A stretch of DNA of 64,000 bases, from NCBI GenBank assembly GCA_013399895.1, contig VXBA01000723.1:814281-878280 (forward strand), written 5' to 3'. Below, piece by piece: positions 38,954 to 48,552 of the stretch. The DNA comes from Serilophus lunatus (taxonomy: Eukaryota; Chordata; Aves; Passeriformes; Eurylaimidae). Both the position numbers and the translations under genes were made by a program. The notes below the pieces were generated by a model. The model searched no databases. It saw only the letters and a list, made by a program, of their open reading frames with translations, and had not been told where the DNA came from. The stretch's first letter is position 1. The number at the start of each line of letters is the position of its first letter.

Positions 38954-38993
38954 AATAATTTTTGGAAGTTCTATTAATAATGTTTGGAAGTTT
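38946..38993 (+). repeat. Imperfect 22-base tandem duplication
   Basis: CTATCAATAATTTTTGGAAG is followed at once by CTATTAATAATGTTTGGAAG, with two differences. It sits at the right end of the candidate LTR and makes that boundary uncertain. Confidence 0.7.
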
Positions 38994-40735
38994 TCTTCCT
39001 CCATTTTTTAAGGCATCAGTGGGACAGTCAATGTCACTTATATGTTGATGTTGGCTAGGTTTTCAATTTATTGTATTAATCTAGTTGAAAGATGCAACAT
39101 TTTGCCCTTCAACAACCTATATGTGCATTTTTTCATAATTTCTTCATGTATGTAAGTATAACATTTATAAAGGAATATTGACATCACTGGAGACTATATG
39201 TCTTTATTCACAGCATAATACTGGATTGTGTGTATGTTTGCCTTGATCAATTAGGTTTATCTCTGAGGGTGGTTTAGTTTTTGCTAGTGCTTTATTAGCA
39301 GCCCCTCTGGTAGAGCAAAGAGCCCAAATACTGCTTTGTTACATGAACTCGTAGAGGAAACATATGCATCAATGCCAACTTTACTCCCTTATGCTATCAG
39401 TAAGCATCTTTCAGTTAGTAATAACTTGCCAAAGTGACCATAATAGCAGACATTGTGTTCATGTGCCATGCCACTGTCATTGTGGGATTTAAGCTTTTTG
39501 TAACCCTTGTGTGACTAAATAGGAATAAAATTGCTGTCAGTCTTACATATCACACTTATTTGTGTGCAACTGAATTAAAATAGTTGCCCCATTTTAGCAT
39601 ATGTGTAACCCCATACAACATATGCTACATTTTCCTAATCCTGGAAATAAAGTGGTGTTAACCACTGTAGAAAAATAACTTGGGTATGTATAATCAAGAG
39701 GTAGCTGGAATACTGTTGAAGCTAATAAAAATAGCCATGCTGACAAGTGTGGGCATTATCAATAGGTGATGTTGATTAAAATAAGCAACCTGCACTGTGA
39801 GATTGTTGTCTGCTTATATTACATTTATATGGTTCATGTCCATTTCCTTCAGATTGAAAACTGAAATTGCAGGTGGTGAAATATTGGCATTTCTGCATTA
39901 ATATTCAACAAAAGCATCTTCAGTATTCACTCAAATCACACTGAAGATAATATCAGTAAATGCAAACTGTTTATATCAAGGTCATTTTGTTTAGAAATTA
40001 CCTATGCTAGGCTCCTAAAAACATTATTTTAAACAATGTTACTGGTTTCCTTTAGAAGTATTGTATTAATCATAAATGTTTACTTGTTAAGAAACCAGCA
40101 AGAATAGTAACTTCCCTTGCTAAACTCTCAGGGATGCTCTCACTGATTTAAAAATGACTGATTGGGAGAGGAAATGTTTAATAATGAAAGTAGTGGGTTA
40201 ACAATCTGTTTTGACAATATGTATGAGTATATACTATTTTTTTTCCTAAAAATCTTAAATTCAAAGTCAGGGCCAGAAGGGCACTCATGTTGTCATGCAC
40301 CACATGCTTTTATTTTTTTTTCTTCATTTGATGTTAAGGCAAAAACATGAGAAGTTTGGTGAATGTAATTACAGAATTATGTTACGTTGCTGTTTTCTTG
40401 TTTGCTCAAAAGCACATGACAGTATAGTACTGCAATTGCAGGACTGTGTTCAGTTGTACAGTGTTTATGCTAATAGTGAGTGCTTGTTCTCAACAGAGAT
40501 TGATTTCACTGGGCAGACAAGTATAACTGCTCATCAATGTTGATAAAGGTTTTGCAGTTTGACAATGTGATTAGATTACAGGAGGATACTACAGCTACCT
40601 CTGTGACTTGCATTATGTTAGTCTACTGTATCACAAATCAGCAGTGTCTAAAAGTGCGTGGGAAGTGTACAGTGGTGACTCAGGACTGACAGTTGTATCT
40701 AGTTCATTTATTTGCATGTTTGCTTTGTGAGATGC
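38994..40735. other. Non-coding stretch
   Basis: No gene or element recognised. The last five bases (40731-40735, GATGC) are the left copy of the target duplication of the neighbouring LTR. Confidence 0.5.
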
Positions 40736-41787
40736 TGTGGTGGTTTAAGCACCACAATATTAACTAGGGGGAACTCTTAATAATGACGAGAAGAATGACA
40801 GAATGTGACAACAGCGAAACACTTTATTTGTCTGGAGCTCAAAGGAAACACAGTTTAAGGGAACCCCAGACTCAACACAAAAATAAGCACCCAACAAAAC
40901 CACAAAAAGGAAAACAAAGAAAAAAGGAATAAGGGAACTGCTTTCAAAGGCCAGCCAAACTGGCCACAGAGAAGCAGTGGAAAGGGAGAGCCACTTCCTC
41001 CTTCTTCTCCCTCTCTGGTGGTAGCCAACTCCCAGCCCTTGGAATCTCTGCAAAACACAACACAGTGAAAGGTTCTCCCCCCAACCCGGGATGTTATTTG
41101 GGGAAGCTTTCAACCTGTAGTTGTGCTCGTGTGGCTCCAATGCCGATGGAGGTGGGCTGAGTCAAGCCACGNNNNNNNNNNNNNNNNNNNNNNNNNNNNN
41201 NNNNNNNNNNNNNNNNNNNNNNNNNNNNNNNNNNNNNNNNNNNNNNNNNNNNNNNNNNNNNNNNNNNNNNNNNNNNNNNNNNNNNNNNNNNNNNNNNNNN
41301 NNNNNNNNNNNNNNNNNNNNNNNNNNNNNNNNNNNNNNNNNNNNNNNNNNNNNNNNNNNNNNNNNNNNNNNNNNNNNNNNNNNNNNNNNNNNNNNNNNNN
41401 NNNNNNNNNNNNNNNNNNNNNNNNNNNNNNNNNNNNNNNNNNNNNNNNNNNNNNNNNNNNNNNNNNNNNNNNNNNNNNNNNNNNNNNNNNNNNNNNNNNN
41501 NNNNNNNNNNNNNNNNNNNNNNNNNNNNNNNNNNNNNNNNNNNNNNNNNNNNNNNNNNNNNNNNNNNNNNNNNNNNNNNNNNNNNNNNNNNNNNNNNNNN
41601 NNNNNNNNNNNNNNNNNNNNNNNNNNNNNNNNNNNNNNNNNNNNNNNNNNNNNNNNNNNNNNNNNNNNNNNNNNNNNNNNNNNNNNNNNNNNNNNNNNNN
41701 NNNNNNNNNNNNNNNNNNNNNNNNNNNNNNNNNNNNNNNNNNNNNNNNNNNNNNNNNNNNNNNNNNNNNCTTTTTCAACCCACTCCA
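40736..41787 (-). mobile_element. ERV LTR interrupted by assembly gap
   Basis: The plus strand starts TGTGGTGGTTTAAGC at 40736. After the gap it ends TTTTTCAACCCACTCCA at 41787. GATGC flanks both ends (40731-40735 and 41788-41792), a 5-base target duplication. Both ends match the complete LTR at 51575-52989: the left ends share TGTGGTGGTTTAA, and the right ends share 9 of 12 bases (CAACCCACTCCA against CAAACCAGTACA). The minus orientation follows from AATAAA read on the minus strand at 40828-40823, 87 bases from the end, the same offset as in the sister copy. An A-rich tract (about 40875-40935) and a CT-rich stretch with CTCTCTGGTGGTAGC also align with the sister copy. The middle is unsequenced. 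Confidence 0.85.
41172..41769. other. Assembly gap (598 N)
   Basis: Run of N inside the LTR described above. The true content is unknown and the length may be only an estimate. Frames reported across it (41110-41854) are artefacts of translating N. Confidence 0.99.
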
Positions 41788-41792
41788 GATGC

Positions 41793-44089
41793 CAGCTGTA
41801 GAAAACTTGCTTCCACTACTTAAGAGAATATCTCAGCTGATTTTCACTTATTGAGAATCCAGCAGACGAACTATTATTTGATGAAATAACTCTATATTCT
41901 TAGTTAAGTTCCTGTCTGAATAGAGCATTTAAGGAATCTGAAACTGTACTCATCCAATAACAGTATCAGTGTTTCCTAGGATGTGATGAGAATGAATGCA
42001 GTTTCATACTATCACAAAGTTTGTTGCTCAGTAATGTACTGTCATTTCTAGCGCAATAGTACAAAGTTCTCTCCTCACACATGTAGTAAAAGGAGGCTAA
42101 AATAGACCTTTTGCTTCATAAAAATCTGTCTCTAGCTATGTCCAGGATCGATATCATATACTTAAAATTATTCTCAGTTTTTATCCTGTAATAGGTTAGG
42201 GTTTTTGGGTTTGTCTGTGGTTTTTTTACCATATTTGAGGGTTCTTCTTTGGAAATGAGTACAACATTGTCGAATCTCAGGCTAAGTATCTTTTCTATAA
42301 TTTCTAACATCTATCCTCACAGTACTTAAAAAGGGCAATAAACACTTCTTTCTATTTTTTCTCCATTTTCTGCCCCCCAGTGTATACACAGAAATATCAT
42401 AGTGTCCTGTTTGGTTTGTCAGACAAACCAAATTCTGTTAGTTGTTTTTTCGTGAAATAAGTGTGACTTTTTGTCTTGTTATTGCCTCTACTTGTCATGT
42501 GTTCTGAATTGGCTCAGAATGGATGGCTGAATGTATATATAGCATGTGTATGTGGTACTTTCTGTTCTTTACTGCAGATAGATTACACTGGTGTCTTTCA
42601 CAGCTGCATCTGGATGATGACTTGTAGTCATCTTGACAGACAATTATGCCACATTTTATTCTGCTGCTGTTGTCTTCTTTTGGGATGTATGTTTATCCTG
42701 CATAATTTCATGCCTTTGTTGTGTTTTTTAGGTTAAGACTGCAAATATGTCATTTATAAATTGTAATTAAAAAGCCTGTTTCATTTTTAAGTGCAAACAA
42801 GCGGGTGGTTGCTGATGAGGTTTTAAACTCAACAGTTTTTATAACTTGTATATTATTAAGGACATCTATTTTAGCAATGTGGACTTTTAACAGTAGTAAT
42901 TTTTCTATTGAAAAGTCCTTAAGAGCACATTTTTTTTCTATTGAAAGAGATTGTTGTTTTAGGGTCTTGTTTTTATATTAGTTGAGATATTTTATGCTAT
43001 GCTGTACTGCATCTAGCCTTCATAAAAAATACAGAACTAAATATAGTTCTTCTCTTTGCCACTCACATCTGTGGAAAATGTCTTCAATATTCATCTGCAG
43101 AAGCTAGAAAAAGGGTTAAATGGTTAAATCTGTAACTGCCCAATTAGAGGTAAATTGCCAGACAGCATATGGCTAGGTTGGCTTAATAAAGAACTTATAG
43201 AGATTTTATTTCCTAATTTTCTACACAAGTGAAAGAATATTTTTTAAAAATAAATGTTGCCTTAAAGCATTGACACAGTACACAAATGTATTTCAGAACA
43301 TATTTTTAATATCTCTTCAGTGCCTGTTGTGTTGCACATAAACTGCTTAATTTTCAATTTCCACTGAAAGTCTTATATGTATATAGAATAGATTTTCCTT
43401 AAGTTATTTTTGCTGTTTGCCTGATATTAACTGAACAATGCTATTTACCTTCAAATATTCACTTGGACCCTGTTAGACTCTTATGTAATTGCAACCTGGA
43501 CACTGAGATGTCACACGTCCTGAAACCTGTAAGAATCATCTTGCAATTGGAAAGCTTGGTGATTTCCTGCTTTATAAAAATAGTAAAGCCTTTTACAATT
43601 TTCTGATGAAGTGCAGACACTGGAATAGTGCTCTCAGTCTCTAGGGACAGCATTTCACTGTCCTGTTGCACAGACTCTTTAACCTGCAGCAGTAACTCTC
43701 TGCCCTCTCTCGATCATCCATCCCCCACCCCTGTCTCTTCCCCAGTTGAGCCCCAAGGTTTCACAAGTGACTTGCATGTGCCCTCTATATCTTTAGAAGT
43801 TTTCGTCTGAGGCCTGTGTGTAAGAGCAACTGCAGGAGGGACTCCATCCAGCACTGCAAACGTTTCTCTCTCCTGGCATATCCAATTATTTTTAGGGAGG
43901 GAAAGTTTTCACCTTTTAGGTAGTTCAGACTGAGTCCATGTGCAGTGATCAGAACCACAAAACCCAGCAGTTTTTTCCCTGCTGTTCAGCCATACACCTT
44001 TAATGCTACATACATGCTAAATTGAAAACATATAGTTCTTTTACCTATTTTGTGGACCTATAAAATGTGGAGCTGTAGCCTGCTTGCTG
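41793..44089. other. Non-coding stretch with one 23-base palindrome
   Basis: No gene recognised. A perfect inverted repeat lies at 42410-42432: TTTGGTTTGTC, one A, then GACAAACCAAA. The 43640-43930 part is a little richer in GC and CT but has no recognisable exon or element. Confidence 0.5.
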
Positions 44090-44500
44090 CAATATAGCAG
44101 GGACAGGGTTGACATGATCTAAGCAACAAAGTAGGAGAATCATTTTTGTAGCAGCATTCTGAGTGGCTATGAGTGGAACAAGATTGCATTTGCTAAAGGC
44201 AGAGAAATTGATGTAGCAGTAAATGAGACATGCAATGCTGAGTGTGCAGTTGAGAGTTTTAAATGTGTGAATTTCCAGAGATAACAGAAATAAAGGAGAC
44301 GAAAATATCTTGAAAGGGGAAGATTTTTTAAGTAGATACCCAAGCTATATTCTATTTAGTGGTGGGTGAATTAGGCAATGCAAGGTCTGTATGATCTTGT
44401 GTTGAAGCACGCAAACAGGTTGCAACAGTGTAAATGGAGAAAGAATGATATTTTGAGATCAAGTCCATTGAACTTTGGGGGAGTGGTGGATTTGGGGAAA
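44090..44500 (-). mobile_element. Old L2-like LINE relic
   Basis: The plus strand reads GACAGGGTTGACATGATC, TAGCAGCATTCTGAGTGG, AACAAGATTGCATTTGC, GCAGAGAAATTGATGTAGCA, AATGAGACATGC and GAGAGTTTTAAATGTGTG in that order. This is the order of words in the reverse complement of the late reverse-transcriptase region of amniote L2-type LINEs (GCAAGATTGCATTTGTCAAG, GATGTTGCAGTAATCGAG and so on), so the element points to the minus strand. It is strongly decayed, with no open frame. Its right end is unclear, and 44500-44816 is purine-rich and may belong to it. Confidence 0.55.
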
Positions 44501-45227
44501 AGCTGAAGTGGATCAGCAAGGAAATAACAAATACATCAGGAAGTTAGGAAGAAGATGATTTATTAATATAGACATTAAAGCCGAGACATGAGAAGAATAA
44601 TATATAGAAAGGAGAACTAAAACCAAAAGGGACTGGATAGTGAACAGTTGAACATAAGCACATGATAGAGAGAGGAAAAGAAGGGAAGTCACTGCTTGCT
44701 GTACAGTTCCAGAAGAAGAGGCAATAGAAACAAGAACTTGTGTGGAGGAGGAAAAGCTCAATATATCTTCCTCAATGTCTATTCTGACAGCATTATGGGA
44801 AGAAAAGAAGTTATATCATGGAATCACAGAATTAACAAGGTTGGAAAAGACCACTGAGATCAGGCAGTCCAACCTATTACCTAACATCATCCCATCATTT
44901 AAATCATGGCACTAAGTACCTCATCCAGTCTCTTCTTAAACATATCCAGGGGTGGTGACTCAACCACCTCCCAGGGCAGCCCATTCCAATGGGAAATCAC
45001 TTCTGTGAAAAAGTTTTTCCTAACATTCAGTCTAAACCTCCCCTGATGCCACTGAAGACTGTGTCCTCCGGCAACCTGAGAGAAGAGACGGACACCCACC
45101 TGGCTACAACCTCCTTTCAGGCAGTTGTAGAGAGAGCAATAAGGTCTCCCCTGAGTCTCCTCTTCTCCAGGTTAAACAACCCCAGCTACCTCAGTCGCTT
45201 TTCACAGGGCTTGTGCTCCAGTCCTGA

Positions 45228-45621
45228 TGTGTTGCCTGAAACAGATGAGATAAGAAATAAAACAAACATGCAGTGTGCAGAGGTAAAGGAAGAGCATAGC
45301 TTTACTAGCGAAGTCAGTGATCCAAAAGAGGAAAATCATAACAACCTCTTCATTTTTATAATCTTTCTCATGCCCACTCATCACATCATCTATCTAAAGT
45401 CCATCTTAGCACTGTGTACCTTAAGCATCCAACAGAATCATCCATTGTTACCTATATCCACCCCAGTCCAGCCCCCAGTAGGCCTGGAAGCCTAACTTCA
45501 GGTTTTGAATTACTACCCCACTTATCTATACAGAAGAATGCAAACACACTGGAACACAGGCCTTTAATATTCCTAGTTATCCAGCTACCTAGCTAAAGTG
45601 AACTCCCCAAAATATTAAGCA
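45228..45621 (-). mobile_element. Solo LTR inserted in the CR1
   Basis: CR1 homology stops after TTGTGCTCCAG (45211-45221) and returns at CTTCACCTTGACCATCC (45634 on). The 394-base insert between them starts TGTGTTGCC on the plus strand and ends TTAAGCA. Read on the minus strand it has LTR features: start TGCTTAATATTTTGGGG, a TATA box (GATTATAAAAATGA) near 45355, an AGTAAA poly-A-like signal near 45305, and an end at CAGGCAACACA. There are no viral genes inside. A clean target duplication was not found, so the ends may be off by a few bases. It is younger than the CR1 it interrupts. Confidence 0.7.
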
Positions 45622-46116
45622 TACCCTTTAAAGCTTCACCTTGACCATCCTCGTTTTCCTTCTCTGGACACGTTCAAGCATCTTTCTTAAACTGAGGGGC
45701 CCAGAATTGGACACAGTACTCAAGATGTGGCCTAACCAGTGCTGAGTACAGGGAAAGAATAACTTCCCTAGTCCTACTGGTCACAGTATTCTTGATGTAG
45801 GCCAGGATGCCACTGACCTTCTTGGCTACCTGGACACACTGCTGGCTTATCTGAAGTTTCCTATCAACTGGTACTCCCAAGTCCCTTTCTGCCTGGCCAC
45901 TCTACAGCCACTCCATCCCCAGCCTATAGCTCTGCATGGAGTTATTATGGTCAAAGTGTAGAACCCAGCACTTAGACTTGTTAAACTTCATGTTACTGGA
46001 TTCAGCCCATCTATCCATCCTCTCAAGGTCCCTCTGCAGAGCCCTCCTACCTTCTAACTGGATGCAGCACCATTCACCACCACTCTCTGAGCTCAGTTAT
46101 CCAGCCAGTTCTTAAC

Positions 46117-46545
46117 TCAATGCAGAATAAAGCTATCCAAGCCATGAGCTAGAAGTTTCACCAGGAATTTACAATGGGAATTGGTATCAAAGACTTTGCT
46201 AAAATCCAGGTACACTGCTTCAACAGTTTCTCCCTCATCAACCAGGTGAGCTATCTGATCATAAAAGGAAATTAGGTTTGTCAGGCAGGACCTTCCCCTC
46301 CTAAATCCATGCTGACTAGATCTGATCTCCTTATTATCCTGTAGGCGGAGCATGATTGCCCTTAAGATGATTTGCTCCATAATTTTGCCTGGAATCGAGG
46401 TCAGGCTGACAGGTCTATAATTCCCTGGATCCTCCTTCTGGCCCTTCTTGTAGATAGGCATCAGATTGGCCAACTTCCAGTCATCTGGGACCTCTCCAGT
46501 GAAAGAAGACTTGATAAATGATGGAGAGTGGCTTAGCGAGCTCAT
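46117..46545 (-). pseudogene. CR1 ORF2 reverse-transcriptase fragment
   Basis: A 142-codon frame on the minus strand matches the front part of the reverse-transcriptase domain of CR1 ORF2. Visible signatures are VPDDWKLANLMPIYKKGQ, DPGNYRPVSLTSIPGKIMEQ, SQHGFRRGRSCLTNLISFYD, and YLDFSKVFD, the first catalytic aspartate motif (usually FSKAFD). The YADD-type motif that would follow is not present because the frame runs into the missing block near 46070. A whole ORF2 protein has endonuclease plus reverse transcriptase, around 900-1000 residues, so this is a small inactive remnant. It stays open by chance or because the copy is fairly young. Confidence 0.9.
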
Positions 46546-46612
46546 CTGCCAACTCTCTCATCACCCTAGGATGGATCCCATCAGGTGAATATCTCACTGA
46601 ATAGTCCAGGTA

Positions 46613-46960
46613 TTTAAAATGGACAAGAATTTAGAAAGAATGGAGCATGTAAATGCTTTGGATATCCATCACGTGGCACAACTACAGTAGAGGTATTATG
46701 AAGAGGTATGGTATCAGGAAAATGTTTCGTGCAACAAGGCATGTTTACATGAGATATTAGTGGAGTTTGAAGGAGAATGAGAGATCTAGCTGTGTTCTGA
46801 AGGAAGATTAAGAGATTGGATCAGGATGAAAAAGATTAGAAAAGGTGGTGGAAACTGTGGACATGTGAATGTATTTTAGGAAGAAATGAGGTCACTAGGT
46901 AGAAAGGAGACTATAAAGAAGTAGAAAGCAGAGTATAATTGAGTCTCAGCAAAGGAATGT
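46613..46960 (-). mobile_element. Possible continuation of the L2-like relic
   Basis: The sequence right of the CR1 is purine-rich like the left flank. GAAATGAGGTCACTAGGTAG and AAAGGAGACTATAAAGAAG (about 46880-46920) recall the L2 reverse complement words GATGAGGTCACC(T/A)AGAGAGA and GTGTAGA(G)GAGAAGAG. If so, one L2-like element was split by the CR1. The match is weak. Confidence 0.3.
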
Positions 46961-48490
46961 GATCAGTGCTTTTCCTGAGTGGTTATATTTTCTGTTGTTT
47001 ACCTGTAAACCTGTAGATATTTAGAAGTTTCCAGAAAACAGTGACATTTCATCATATTTGCATACATGATTGAATGTAACAATGTTCAATGTAACAATGT
47101 AAGGTGTAAAATAACATGTAAAACGAGAGCGATGGGTTGATTGGTTTTAATTATGCCAGCGGCATCCACTGCCCTATGAAAACTCTTTAAATTTAATAAA
47201 CAACACATATTTTTGCTAAAAATAGTAGATATTGCTTCAAATTAGTTTGGTGAAATTGGTTAAGAAGTCAATCCAGTTTTCCAAAACTGAAAATAGAATA
47301 TAGTGTTTGCTACATTTTAAGCAAACCTAATCACACTATTCCTGATTGCATAATTGCATTAGTACTTTTTCAGCATTGTGTGTTTGTCTTTTGCATTCAT
47401 TCATGATACTTTTGCAAAATCCTACAAAAACAAGACCTTTAGCATGTTGTGTGCCAAAATATTTATGAATGCCAATTTTCATCCCTTTAATTTTCATATC
47501 TTTATACATATATATATATATATGTTTACATCTTGAGAGATATGTGGCAATCAGGGTATGGTTCAAAATAAGATAGAAGACTCTCCTCCGTGTTTTAGCA
47601 GCACAACCAAAATAATTTAATTCTGATCAACAGAAAGGTAGGCATTTCTCTGTGTGTGTGTTTTGTTGTAGAGTAGTGTAATCTAACTTCTAGCCCCTTT
47701 CTGAGAAAGATTTGAATGGGCACTCAGGCTAGATCCTAGGCCAGTGCAAGAAATGGAAGAGATGGTTATCTATAGTCGCATGAAATGCCTCTTCATTCAC
47801 ATAAGTTAGAATGAAGAGTTAGACAAGAGGATTTTTAGATCCTGGAATAAAATGCAATAAGTAAAATGAATAATATGGAATAAGTACATAGACTGAAGTA
47901 TCAGTAACATGTGGAGCCAAACTGACAGAACCCAAATGAAATGTGACAAACTCCATTTCTTTAATTATCTGTCAGAGAATTTAACAAAATATATTTAGTC
48001 CTGCAATCATCTCTAAATGACAGCTGTTCTTAGAAAATGTTAAAACCAGAAAATTGTAATAAGTTGATATGTTTTAGTACACTTGGACTCCTCTTATGAA
48101 GTCTGCATCCTAAATAGCACTGCTAGAATCACTTTGCAAACTGTGTGATTTCCACTTCTGAGTGCCCAATAAGTTGACGGTTCTATCATATGATATGTGT
48201 AGTATTAAATGATCTGCCTGTATCTGAATTGGAATACATAAATGCTGCCTTATTCTGATGAGCAGTTTAGGCAATAAATAACATCATAATAAATGATATT
48301 GTAATTGCTAATATGATTTTAATGATGAAAATTCCTAAAGAATTACAAATGGAAGAAACAGTAATAAATGAAGAAAACTAAATGAAAAGACAATAATTCT
48401 CCCTTTACAAACCCATAATAATGATAAATGCTGAGTCTCAGCCCAAGCAGAGTTTTGCTTTTTTTATGACAAAACAAATTTGAACAACAT
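46961..48490. other. Non-coding stretch
   Basis: No gene recognised. An alternating AT tract is at 47504-47523 and a short repeat of TGTAACAATGT-like words is near 47077-47101. Confidence 0.5.
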
Positions 48491-48552
48491 CTTAGAATAT
48501 CCTGAGTTGGAAGGGATCCACAAGGATCATTGAAGCCAAACTCCTTTGTTCC
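48491..48552 (-). mobile_element. Short CR1 3' end fragment
   Basis: TTAGAATATCCTGAGTTGG followed by AAGGGATCCACAAGGATCAT is the reverse complement of the CR1 3' UTR end, of the same subfamily type as the copies at 2746 and 38010. Only about 60 bases remain. Confidence 0.85.

Larger units (their letters stand above)
44817..46612 (-). mobile_element. CR1 LINE, large 5'-truncated copy with nested LTR
   Basis: The 3' end is at the left (GGAATCACAGAATTAACAAG, then GTTGGAAAAGACCACTGAG). The body runs rightwards through the ORF2 tail (minus frame 45099-44899 with GRFRLNVRKNFFTEV and WNGLPWEVVESPPLDMFKKR), the middle part (45641-46070) and a reverse-transcriptase block (46117-46545), and ends near 46612. 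It is broken by an LTR at 45228-45621. A block usually present between the two middle parts is missing near 46070, where CTGGATGCAGCAC runs straight into CATTCACCACCACTCTC. It lies within older, purine-rich L2-like sequence. Dead copy. Confidence 0.95.

Noticed and set aside
41110..41854. Frames of 222-243 codons across the 41 kb gap
   Set aside because: Almost all codons are N; the real bases at the sides belong to an LTR and its flank.
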